From positions 496,001 through 560,000 of the forward strand of contig NW_026947629.1 of the NCBI RefSeq assembly GCF_034190915.1: 64,000 nucleotides of DNA. The letters run 5' to 3'. Every line of letters begins with the position of its first letter. The first letter of the stretch is position 1. The notes beneath the pieces are model-generated. The model was not told the origin of the DNA. It ran no database searches and saw only the letters and a list, made by a program, of their open reading frames with translations. The translations under genes and the position numbers were made by a program. Source of the DNA: Cavia porcellus. Its lineage: Eukaryota; Chordata; Mammalia; Rodentia; Caviidae. Shown one piece after another: positions 39,901 to 52,440 of the stretch.

Positions 39901-42900
39901 GCGCACCTCCCCGTGATGTTTTTCTCACCCCTACTAGTGAATCTAATATGACACACACCCATACAATGCGCACCACCCCGTGATGTTTTTCTCACTCCTA
40001 CTAGTGAATCCAATGTGACACACATCCATACAATGCGCACCACACCGTGATGTTTTTCTCACTCCTACTAGTGAATCCAATGTGACACACACCCATACAA
40101 TGCGCACCACACCGTGATGTTTTTCTCACTCCCACTAGTGAATCTAATGTGACACACACCCATACAATGCGCACCACCCCGTGATGTTTTTCTCACTCCT
40201 ACTAGTGAATCCAATGTAACACACACCCATACAATGCGCACCACCCCGTGATGTTTTTCTCACTCCTACTAGTGAATCGAATGTAACACACACCCATACA
40301 ATTCGCACCACCCCGTGATGTTTTTCTCACTCCCACTAGTGAATCTAATGTAACACACACCCATACAATGCGCACCACCCCGTGATGTTTTTCTCACTCC
40401 CACTAGTGAATCTAATGTAACACACACCCATACAATGCGCACCACACCGTGATGTTTTTCTCACTCCCACTAGTGAATCTAATGTGACACACACCCATAC
40501 AATGCGCACCACCCCGTGATGTTTTTCTCACTCCCACTAGTGAATCTAATGTGACACACACCCATACAATGCGCACCTCCCCGTGATGTTTTGCTCACCC
40601 CTACTAGTGAATCTAATGTGACACACACCCATACAATGCGCACCACCCCGTGATGTTTTTCTCACTCCTACTAGTGAATCCAATGTGACACACACCCATA
40701 CAATGCGCACCACCCCGTGATGTTTTTCTCACTCCTACTAGTGAATACAATGTGACACACACCCATACAATGCGCACCACCCCGTGATGTTTTTCTCACT
40801 CCTACTAGTGAATACAATGTGACACACACCCATACAATGCGCACCACCCCGTGATGATTTTCTCACTCCCACTAGTGAATCTAATGTAACACACACCCAT
40901 ACAATGCGCACCACACCGTGATGTTTTTCTCACTCCCACTAGTGAATCTAATGTAACACACACCCATACAATGCGCACCACACCGTGATGTTTTTCTCAC
41001 TCCCACTAGTGAATCTAATGTAACAGACACCCATACAATGCGCACCACCCCGTGATGTTTTTCTCACTCCCACTAGTGAATCTAATGTGACACACACCCA
41101 TACAATGCGCACCTCCCCGTGATGTTTTTCTCACACCTACTAGTGAATCTAATGTGACACACACCCATACAATGCGCACCACCCCGTGATGTTTTTCTCA
41201 CTCCTACTAGTGAATCCAATGTGACACACACCCATACAATGCGCACCACCCCGTGATGTTTTTCTCACTCCTACTAGTGAATACAATGTGACACACACCC
41301 ATACAATGCGCACCACCCCGTGATGTTTTTCTCACTCCTATTAGTGAATACAATGTGACACACACCCATACAATGCGCACCACCCCGTGATGTTTTCCTC
41401 ACTCCTACTAGTGAATCCAATGTGACACACACCCATACAATGCGCACCACACCGTGATGTTTTTCTCACTCCTACTAGTGAATGTAATGTAACACACACC
41501 CATACAATGCGCACCACCCCGTGATGTTTTTCTCACTCCTACTAGTGAATCTAATGTAACACACACCCATAAAATGCGCACCACGCCGTGATGTTTTTCT
41601 CACTCCTACTAGTGAATCCAATGTAACACACACCCATACAATGCGCACCACCCCGTGATGTTTTTCTCACTCCCACTAGTGAATCTAATGTAACACACAC
41701 CCATACAATGCGCACCACCCCGTGATGTTTTTCTCACTCCCACTAGTGAATCTAATGTAACACACACCCATACAATGCGCACCACACCGTGATGTTTTTC
41801 TCACTCCCACTAGTGAATCTAATGTAACACACACCCATACAATGCGCACCACCCCGTGATGTTTTTCTCACTCCCACTAGTGAATCTAATGTGACACACA
41901 CCCATACAATGCGCACCTCCCCGTGATGTTTTTCTCACCCCTACTAGTGAATCTAATGTGACACACACCCATACAATGCGCACCACCCCGTGATGTTTTT
42001 CTCACTCCTACTAGTGAATCCAATGTGACACACACCCATACAATGCGCACCACCCGTGATGTTTTTCTCACTCCTACTAGTGAATACAATGTGACACACA
42101 CCCATACAATGCGCACCACCCCGTGATGTTTTTCTCACTCCTACTAGTGAATCCAATGTGACACACACCCATACAATGCGCACCACCCCGTGATGTTTTT
42201 CTCACTCCTACTAGTGAATCCAATGTGACACACACCCATACAATGCGCACCACCCCGTGATGTTTTTCTCACTCCTACTAGTGAATGTAATGTAACACAC
42301 AACCATACAATGCGCACCACCCCGTGATGTTTTTCTCACTCCTACTAGTGAATCTAATGTAACACACAACCATACAATGCGCACCACCCCGTTATGTTTT
42401 TCTCACTCCTAGTAGTGAATCTAATGTGACACACACCCATACAATGCGCACCACCCCGTGATGTTTTTCTCACTCCTACTAGTGAATACAATGTGACACA
42501 CACCCATACAATGCGCACCACCCCGTGATGTATTTCTCACTCCTACTAGTGAATCTAATGTAACACACACCCATACAATGCGCACCACCCGGTGATGTTT
42601 TTCTCACTCCTACTAGTGAATCTAATGTAACACACAACCATACAATGCGCACCACCCCGTGATGTTTTTCTCACTCCTACTAGTGAATCTAATGTAACAC
42701 ACACCCATACAATGTGCACCACCCCGTGATGTTTTTCTCACTCCTACTAGTGAATCTAATGTAACACACACCCATACAATGCGCACCACCCCGTGACGTT
42801 TTTCTCACTCTTACTAGTGAATCTAATGTAACACACACCCATACAATGCGCACCACCCCGTGATGTATTTCTCACTCCTACTAGTGAATCTAATGTAACA

Positions 42901-43864
42901 CACACCCATACAATGCGCACCACCCCTTGATGTTTTTCTCACTCCTACTAGTGAATCTAATGTAACACACACCCATACAATGCGCACCACCCCGTGATGT
43001 TTTTCTCACTCCCACTAGTGAATCTAATGTAACACACACCCATACAATGCGCACCACCCCGTGATGTTTTTCTCACTCCCACTAGTGAATCTAATGTAAC
43101 ACACACCCATACAATGCGCACCACCCCGTGATGTTTTTCTCACTCCCACTAGTGAATCTAATGTAACACACACCCATACAATGCGCACCACCCCGTGATG
43201 TATTTCTCACTCCCACTAGTGAATCTAATGTAACACACACCCATACAATGCGCACCACCCCGTGATGTTTTTCTCACTCCCACTAGTGAATCTAATGTGA
43301 CACACAACCATACAATGCGCACCACCCCGTGATGTTTTTCTCACTCCTACTAGTGAATCCAATGTGACACACACCCATACAATGCGCACCACCCCGTGAT
43401 GTTTTTCTCACTCCTACTAGTGAATCCAAAGTGACACACACCCATACAATGCGCACCACCCCGTGATGTTTTTCTCACTCCTACTAGTGAATCCAATGTG
43501 ACACACACCCATACAATGCGCACCACCCCGTGATGTTTTTCTCACTCCTACTAGTGAATCCAATGTGACACACACCCATACAATGCGCACCACCCCGTGA
43601 TGTTTTTCTCACTCCTACTAGTGAATGTAATGTAACACACACCCATACAATGCGCACCACCCCGTGATGTTTTTCTCACTCCTACTAGTGAATCTAATGT
43701 AACACACACCCATACAATGCGCACCTCCCCGTGATGTTTTTCTCACTCCTACTAGTGAATCTAATGTAACACACACCCATACAATGCGCACCACCCCGTG
43801 ATGTTTTTCTCACTCCTACTAGTGAATCTAATGTAACACACACCCATACAATGCGCACCACCCC
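36965..43864. repeat. Type II HOR region, copy B
   Basis: The counterpart of 22,500-29,400, including the divergent junction block. Differences from A include CCCCGTG instead of CCCGGTG at 37,031, CACACCTAC instead of CACCCCTAC at 41,135, and one private 66-bp monomer (41,990-42,055). The seed set from GTTATG (about 42,390) to TCCAAAGTG (43,425) is kept. Confidence 0.9.
41990..42055. repeat. Private 66-bp monomer (CCACCC end) in the type II region
   Basis: It lost one C from the terminal C4 run, the same kind of change as the ten inherited 66-bp monomers of the first class, but on a CC/G38 monomer of a type II unit. The copy A counterpart near 27,584 has the full C4. It is an independent loss and the only 66-bp monomer seen in type II sequence. 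Confidence 0.9.
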
Positions 43865-46800
43865 GTGATGTTTTTCTCACTCCTACTAGTGAATCTAATG
43901 TAACACACACCCATACAATGCGCACCACCCCGTGATGTTTTTCTCACTCCTACTAGTGAATCTAATGTAACACACACCCATACAATGCGCACCACCCCTT
44001 GATGTTTTTCTCACTCCTACTAGTGAATCTAATGTAACAGACACCCATACAATGCGCACCACCCCGTGATGTTTTTCTCAATCCCACTAGTGAATCTAAT
44101 GTAACACACACCCATACAATGCGCACCTCCCCGTGATGTTTTTCTCACCCCTACTAGTGAATCTAATATGACACACACCCATACAATGCGCACCACCCCG
44201 TGATGTTTTTCTCACTCCTACTAGTGAATCCAATGTGACACACATCCATACAATGCGCACCACACCGTGATGTTTTTCTCACTCCTACTAGTGAATCCAA
44301 TGTGACACACACCCATACAATGCGCACCACACCGTGATGTTTTTCTCACTCCCACTAGTGAATCTAATGTGACACACACCCATACAATGCGCACCACCCC
44401 GTGATGTTTTTCTCACTCCTACTAGTGAATCCAATGTGACACACACCCATACAATGCGCACCACCCCGTGATGTTTTTCTCACTCCTACTAGTGAATCGA
44501 ATGTAACACACACCCATACAATTCGCACCACCCCGTGATGTTTTTCTCACTCCCACTAGTGAATCTAATGTAACACACACCCATACAATGCGCACCACCC
44601 CGTGATGTTTTTCTCACTCCCACTAGTGAATCTAATGTAACACACACCCATACAATGCGCACCACACCGTGATGTTTTTCTCACTCCCACTAGTGAATCT
44701 AATGTGACACACACCCATACAATGCGCACCACCCCGTGATGTTTTTCTCACTCCCACTAGTGAATCTAATGTGACACACACCCATACAATGCGCACCTCC
44801 CCGTGATGTTTTGCTCACCCCTACTAGTGAATCTAATGTGACACACACCCATACAATGCGCACCACCCCGTGATATTTTTCTCACTCCTACTAGTGAATC
44901 CAATGTGACACACACCCATACAATGCGCACCACCCCGTGATGTTTTTCTCACTCCTACTAGTGAATACAATGTGACACACACCCATACAATGCGCACCAC
45001 CCCGTGATGTTTTTCTCACTCCTACTAGTGAATACAATGTGACACACACCCATACAATGCGCACCACCCCGTGATGATTTTCTCACTCCCAGTAGTGAAT
45101 CTAATGTAACACACACCCATACAATGCGCACCACACCGTGATGTTTTTCTCACTCCCACTAGTGAATCTAATGTAACACACACCCATACAATGCGCACCA
45201 CACCGTGATGTTTTTCTCACTCCCACTAGTGAATCTAATGTAACAGACACCCATACAATGCGCACCACCCCGTGATGTTTTTCTCACTCCTACTAGTGAA
45301 TGTAATGTAACACACACCCATACAATGCGCACCACCCCGTGATATTTTTCTCACTCCTACTAGTGAATCTAATGTAACACACACCCATACAATGCGCACC
45401 TCCCCGTGATGTTTTTCTCACTCCTACTAGTGAATCTAATGTAACACACACCCATACAATGCGCACCACCCCGTGATGTTTTTCTCACTCCTACTAGTGA
45501 ATCTAATGTAACACACACCCATACAATGCGCACCACCCCGTGATGTTTTTCTCACTCCTACTAGTGAATCTAATGTAACACACACCCATACAATGCGCAC
45601 CACCCCGTGATGTTTTTCTCACTCCTACTAGTGAATCTAATGTAACACACACTCATACAATGCGCACCACCCCTTGATGTTTTTCTCACTCCTACTAGTG
45701 AATCTAATGTAACAGACACCCATACAATGCGCACCACCCCGTGATGTTTTTCTCAATCCCACTAGTGAATCTAATGTAACACACACCCATACAATGCGTA
45801 CCTCCCCGTGATGTTTTTCTCACCCCTACTAGTGAATCTAATATGACACACACCCATACAATGCGCACCACCCCGTGATGTTTTTCTCACTCCTACTAGT
45901 GAATCCAATGTGACACACACCCATACAATGCGCACCACCCCGTGATGTTTTTCTCACTCCTACTAGTGAATACAATGTGACACACACCCATACAATGCGC
46001 ACCACCCCGTGATGATTTTCTCACTCCCACTAGTGAATCTAATGTAACACACACCCATACAATGCGCACCACACCGTGATGTTTTTCTCACTCCCACTAG
46101 TGAATCTAATGTAACACACACCCATACAATGCGCACCACACCGTGATGTTTTTCTCACTCCCACTAGTGAATCTAATGTAACAGACACCCATACAATGCG
46201 CACCACCCCGTGATGTTTTTCTCACTCCCACTAGTGAATCTAATGTGACACACACCCATACAATGCGCACCTCCCCGTGATGTTTTTCTCACCCCTACTA
46301 GTGAATCTAATGTGACACACACCCATACAATGCGCACCACCCCGTGATGTTTTTCTCACTCCTACTAGTGAATCCAATGTGACACACACCCATACAATGC
46401 GCACCACCCCGTGATGTTTTTCTCACTCCTACTAGTGAATACAATGTGACACACACCCATACAATGCGCACCACCCCGTGATGTTTTTCTCACTCCTACT
46501 AGTGAATACAATGTGACACACACCCATACAATGCGCACCACCCCGTGATGTTTTCCTCACTCCTACTAGTGAATCCAATGTGACACACACCCATACAATG
46601 CGCACCACCCCGTGATGTTTTTCTCACTCCTACTAGTGAATGTAATGTAACACACACCCATACAATGCGCACCACCCCGTGATGTTTTTCTCACTCCTAC
46701 TAGTGAATCTAATGTAACACACACCCATAAAATGCGCACCACGCCGTGATGTTTTTCTCACTCCTACTAGTGAATCCAATGTAACACACACCCATACAAT

Positions 46801-49425
46801 GCGCACCACCCCGTGATGTTTTTCTCACTCCCACTAGTGAATCTAATGTAACACACACCCATACAATGCGCACCACCCCGTGATGTTTTTCTCACTCCCA
46901 CTAGTGAATCTAATGTAACACACACCCATACAATGCGCACCACACCGTGATGTTTTTCTCACTCCCACTAGTGAATCTAATGTAACACACACCCATACAA
47001 TGCGCACCACCCCGTGATGTTTTTCTCACTCCCACTAGTGAATCTAATGTGACACACACCCATACAATGCGCACCTCCCCGTGATGTTTTTCTCACCCCT
47101 ACTAGTGAATCTAATGTGACACACACCCATACAATGCGCACCACCCCGTGATGTTTTTCTCACTCCTACTAGTGAATACAATGTGACACACACCCATACA
47201 ATGCGCACCACCCCGTGATGTATTTCTCACTCCTACTAGTGAATCTAATGTAACACACACCCATACAATGCGCACCACCCGGTGATGTTTTTCTCACTCC
47301 TACTAGTGAATCCAATGTAACACACAACCATACAATGCGCACCACCCCGTGATGTTTTTCTCACTCCTACTAGTGAATCTAATGTAACACACACCCATAC
47401 AATGTGCACCACCCCGTGATGTTTTTCTCACTCCTACTAGTGAATCTAATGTAACACACACCCATACAATGCGCACCACCCCGTGACGTTTTTCTCACTC
47501 TTACTAGTGAATCCAATGTGACACACACCCATACAATGCGCACCACCCCGTGATGTTTTTCTCACTCCTACTAGTGAATCCAATGTGACACACACCCATA
47601 CAATGCGCACCACCCCGTGATGTTTTTCTCACTCCTACTAGTGAATGTAATGTAACACACAACCATACAATGCGCACCACCCCGTGATGTTTTTCTCACT
47701 CCCACTAGTGAATCTAATGTAACACACACCCATACAATGCGCACCACCCCGTGATGTTTTTCTCACTCCCACTAGTGAATCTAATGTAACACACACCCAT
47801 ACAATGCGCACCACCCCGTGATGTTTTTCTCACTCCCACTAGTGAATCTAATGTAACACACACCCATACAATGCGCACCACCCCGTGATGTTTTTCTCAC
47901 TCCCACTAGTGAATCTAATGTAACACACACCCATACAATGCGCACCACCCCTTGATGTTTTTCTCACTCCCACTAGTGAATCTAATGTGACACACAACCA
48001 TACAATGCGCACCACCCCGTGATGTTTTTCTCACTCCTACTAGTGAATCCAATGTGACACACACCCATACAATGCGCACCACCCCGTGATGTTTTTCTCA
48101 CTCCTACTAGTGAATCCAAAGTGACACGCACCCATACAATGCGCACCACCCCGTGATGTTTTTCTCACTCCTACTAGTGAATCCAATGTGACACACACCC
48201 ATACAATGCGCACCACCCCGTGATGTTTTTCTCACTCCTACTAGTGAATCCAATGTGACACACACCCATACAATGCGCACCACCCCGTGATGTTTTTCTC
48301 ACTCCTACTAGTGAATGTAATGTAACACACACCCATACAATGCGCACCACCCCGTGATGTTTTTCTCACTCCTACTAGTGAATCTAATGTAACACACACC
48401 CATACAATGCGCACCACCCCGTGATGTTTTTCTCACTCCTACTAGTGAATCTAATGTAACACACACCCATACAATGCGCACCACCCCGTGATGTTTTTCT
48501 CACTCCTACTAGTGAATCTAATGTAACACACACCCATACAATGCGCACCACCCCGTGATGTTTTTCTCACTCCTACTAGTGAATCTAATGTAACACACAC
48601 CCATACAATGCGCACCACCCCTTGATGTTTTTCTCACTCCTACTAGTGAATCTAATGTAACAGACACCCATACAATGCGCACCACCCCGTGATGTTTTTC
48701 TCAATCCCACTAGTGAATCTAATGTAACACACACCCATACAATGCGCACCTCCCCGTGATGTTTTTCTCACCCCTACTAGTGAATCTAATATGACACACA
48801 CCCATACAATGCGCACCACCCCGAGATGTTTTTCTCACTCCTACTAGTGAATCCAATGTGACACACATCCATACAATGCGCACCACACCGTGATGTTTTT
48901 CTCACTCCTACTAGTGAATCCAATGTGACACACACCCATACAATGCGCACCACACCGTGATGTTTTTCTCACTCCCACTAGTGAATCTAATGTGACACAC
49001 ACCCATACAATGCGCACCACCCCGTGATGTTTTTCTCACTCCTACTAGTGAATCCAATGTAACACACACCCATACAATGCGCACCACCCCGTGATGTTTT
49101 TCTCACTCCTACTAGTGAATCGAATGTAACACACACCCATACAATTCGCACCACCCCGTGATGTTTTTCTCACTCCCACTAGTGAATCTAATGTAACACA
49201 CACCCATACAATGCGCACCACCCCATGATGTTTTTCTCACTCCCACTAGTGAATCTAATGTAACACACACCCATACAATGCGCACCACACCGTGATGTTT
49301 TTCTCACTCCCACTAGTGAATCTAATGTGACACACACCCATACAATGCGCACCACCCCGTGATGTTTTTCTCACTCCCACTAGTGAATCTAATGTGACAC
49401 ACACCCATACAATGCGCACCACACC
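43865..49425. repeat. Mosaic type II region (83 monomers)
   Basis: It is assembled from pieces of known type II strings. 44,200-45,271 follows 39,980-41,051 (offset 4,220). 45,272-45,874 repeats 43,597-44,199 (nine monomers, offset 25 monomers). 46,009 to about 47,143 follows a string also found at 57,466 and 61,017. 47,15x-47,55x holds part of the GTTATG-to-TCCAAAGTG set and is cut short by a chimeric monomer. The TCCAAAGTG marker recurs at 48,115, 70 monomers after 43,425 and 43 monomers before 50,996. There are no 66-bp monomers. Private changes include GATATTT (about 44,872 and 45,345), ACTCATAC (about 45,650) and GCGTACC (about 45,797). Confidence 0.82.
47483..47549. repeat. Chimeric monomer (GACG/CTTACTAG front, CC/G38 back)
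   Basis: In the seven other places where I saw the GACG plus CTTACTAG front, the same monomer continues with CT31-32 and A38 (for example near 28,329, 42,790, 50,364, 53,379, 56,394, 59,945 and 62,893). Here it continues with CC31-32 and G38, and the following monomers match a different part of the HOR. This places an exchange or deletion joint between monomer positions 19 and 32. Confidence 0.82.
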
Positions 49426-52400
49426 GTGATGTTTTTCTCACTCCCACTAGTGAATCTAATGTAACACACACCCATACAATGCGCACCACCCCGTGATGTT
49501 TTTCTCACTCCCACTAGTGAATCTAATGTGACACACACCCATACAATGCGCACCTCCCCGTGATGTTTTTCTCACCCCTACTAGTGAATCTAATGTGACA
49601 CACACCCATACAATGCGCACCACCCCGTTATGTTTTTCTCACTCCTACTAGTGAATACAATGTGACACACACCCATACAATGCGCACCACCCCGTGATGT
49701 TTTTCTCACTCCTACTAGTGAATCCAATGTGACACACACCCATACAATGCGCACCACCCCGTGATGTTTTTCTCACTCCTACTAGTGAATCCAATGTGAC
49801 ACACACCCATACAATGCGCACCACCCCGTGATGTTTTTCTCACTCCTACTAGTGAATGTAATGTAACACACAACCATACAATGCGCACCACCCCGTGATG
49901 TTTTTCTCACTCCTACTAGTGAATCTAATGTAACACACAACCATACAATGCGCACCACCCCGTTATGTTTTTCTCACTCCTAGTAGTGAATCTAATGTGA
50001 CACACACCCATACAATGCGCACCACCCCGTGATGTTTTTCTCACTCGTACTAGTGAATACAATGTGACACACACCCATACAATGCGCACCACCCCGTGAT
50101 GTATTTCTCACTCCTACTAGTGAATCTAATGTGACACACACCCATACAATGCGCACCACCCGGTGATGTTTTTCTCACTCCTACTAGTGAATCTAATGTG
50201 ACACACAACCATACAATGCGCACCACCCCGTGATGTTTTTCTCACTCCTACTAGTGAATCTAATGTAACACACACCCATACAATGTGCACCACCCCGTGA
50301 TGTTTTTCTCACTCCTACTAGTGAATCTAATGTAACACACACCCATACAATGCGCACCACCCCGTGACGTTTTTCTCACTCTTACTAGTGAATCTAATGT
50401 AACACACACCCATACAATGCGCACCACCCCGTGATGTATTTCTCACTCCTACTAGTGAATCTAATGTGACACACACCCATACAATGCGCACCACCCCTTG
50501 ATGTTTTTCTCACTCCTACTAGTGAATCTAATGTGACACACACCCATACAATGCGCACCACCCCGTGATGTTTTTCTCACTCCCACTAGTGAATCTAATG
50601 TAACACACACCCATACAATGCGCACCACCCCGTGATGTTTTTCTCACTCCCACTAGTGAATCTAATGTAACACACACCCATACAATGCGCACCACCCCGT
50701 GATGTTTTTCTCACTCCCACTAGTGAATCTAATGTGACACACACCCATACAATGCGCACCACCCCGTGATGTATTTCTCACTCCCACTAGTGAATCTAAT
50801 GTGACACACACCCATACAATGCGCACCACCCCGTGATGTTTTTCTCACTCCCACTAGTGAATCTAATGTGACACACAACCATACAATGCGCACCACCCCG
50901 TGATGTTTTTCTCACTCCTACTAGTGAATCCAATGTGACACGCACCCATACAATGCGCACCACCCCGTGATGTTTTTCTCACTCCTACTAGTGAATCCAA
51001 AGTGACACGCACCCATACAATGCGCACCACCCCGTGATGTTTTTCTCACTCCTACTAGTGAATCCAATGTGACACACACCCATACAATGCGCACCACCCC
51101 GTGATGTTTTTCTCACTCCTACTAGTGAATCCAATGTGACACACACCCATACAATGCGCACCATCCCGTGATGTTTTTCTCACTCCTACTAGTGAATGTA
51201 ATGTAACACACACCCATACAATGCGCACCACCCCGTGATGTTTTTCTCACTCCTACTAGTGAATCTAATGTAACACACACCCATACAAGGCGCACCTCCC
51301 CGTGATGTTTTTCTCACTCCTACTAGTGAATCTAATGTAACACACACCCATACAATGCGCACCACCCCGTGATGTTTTTCTCACTCCTACTAGTGAATCT
51401 AATGTAACACACACCCATACAATGCGCACCACCCCGTGATGTTTTTCTCACTCCTACTAGTGAATCTAATGTAACACACACCCATACAATGCGCACCACC
51501 CCGTGATGTTTTTCTCACTCCTACTAGTGAATCTAATGTAACACACACCCATACAATGCGCACCACCCCTTGATGTTTTTCTCACTCCTACTAGTGAATC
51601 TAATGTGACAGACACCCATACAATGCGCACCACCCCGTGATGTTTTTCTCAATCCCACTAGTGAATCTAATGTGACACACACCCATACAATGCGCACCTC
51701 CCCGTGATGTTTTTCTCACCCCTACTAGTGAATCTAATGTGACACGCACCCATACAATGCGCACCACCCCGAGATGTTTTTCTCACTCCTACTAGTGAAT
51801 CCAATGTGACACACATCCATACAATGCGCACCACACCGTGATGTTTTTCTCACTCCTACTAGTGAATCCAATGTGACACACACCCATACAATGCGCACCA
51901 CACCGTGATGTTTTTCTCACTCCCACTAGTGAATCTAATGTGACACACACCCATACAATGCGCACCACCCCGTGATGTTTTTCTCACTCCTACTAGTGAA
52001 TCCAATGTAACACACACCCATACAATGCGCACCACCCCGTGATGTTTTTCTCACTCCTACTAGTGAATCGAATGTAACACACACCCATACAATTCGCACC
52101 ACCCCGTGATGTTTTTCTCACTCCCACTAGTGAATCTAATGTAACACACACCCATACAATGCGCACCACCCCATGATGTTTTTCTCACTCCCACTAGTGA
52201 ATCTAATGTAACACACACCCATACAATGCGCACCACACCGTGATGTTTTTCTCACTCCCACTAGTGAATCTAATGTGACACACACCCATACAATGCGCAC
52301 CACCCCGTGATGTTTTTCTCACTCCCACTAGTGAATCTAATGTGACACACACCCATACAATGCGCACCTCCCCGTGATGTTTTGCTCACCCCTACTAGTG

Positions 52401-52440
52401 AATCTAATGTGACACACACCCATACAATGCGCACCACACC
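49426..52440. repeat. 45-monomer type II HOR (3,015 bp), first copy
   Basis: All 45 monomers are 67 bp. The unit contains the T63/CACCCCTAC set (about 49,571), GTTATG monomers, TCACTCGTAC (about 50,046), TATTTC, CCCGG, AATGTGC, GACG with CTTACTAG, TCCAAAGTG (50,996), CCATCCC (about 51,163), CAGACAC, CCCGAGATG (about 51,771), CATCCAT, CG31-32 (about 52,070) and CCCATGATG (about 52,173). Compared with relatives near 56 and 60 kb, it has G38 in several monomers where those have A38, and CACGCACCC in several monomers. Confidence 0.9.
52374..52440. repeat. Hybrid monomer at the joint of the 45-monomer pair
   Basis: The front (TTTGCTCACCCCTAC, positions 7-21) matches the monomer at 55,389, while the end (A65, CACACC) matches the monomer at 49,359. 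The joint of the tandem duplication therefore falls between monomer positions 20 and 65, inside one monomer in normal register. Confidence 0.85.

Larger units (their letters stand above)
29401..43864. repeat. 14,464-bp macro-duplication, copy B (216 monomers)
   Basis: A tandem repeat of copy A. Eight monomers are 66 bp: the six inherited ones plus private ones at 34,355 and 41,990, which account for the two-base difference in length. Private substitutions seen are T at 31,759, T at 32,540, T at 33,042 and A at 41,135. By eye there are at least ten substitutions and two length changes over 14.46 kb, or about 99.9% identity. Its right edge lies by about 43,895, where the sequence follows CT monomers instead of the CC/G38 monomer at the A/B joint. 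Confidence 0.92.

Noticed and set aside
1505..42186. Reverse-strand reading frames of 77-80 codons as small repeat proteins
   Set aside because: They are the same repeat translated through rotating frames, occur only where a 66-bp monomer delays the stop, overlap each other, and have no start or expression signals.
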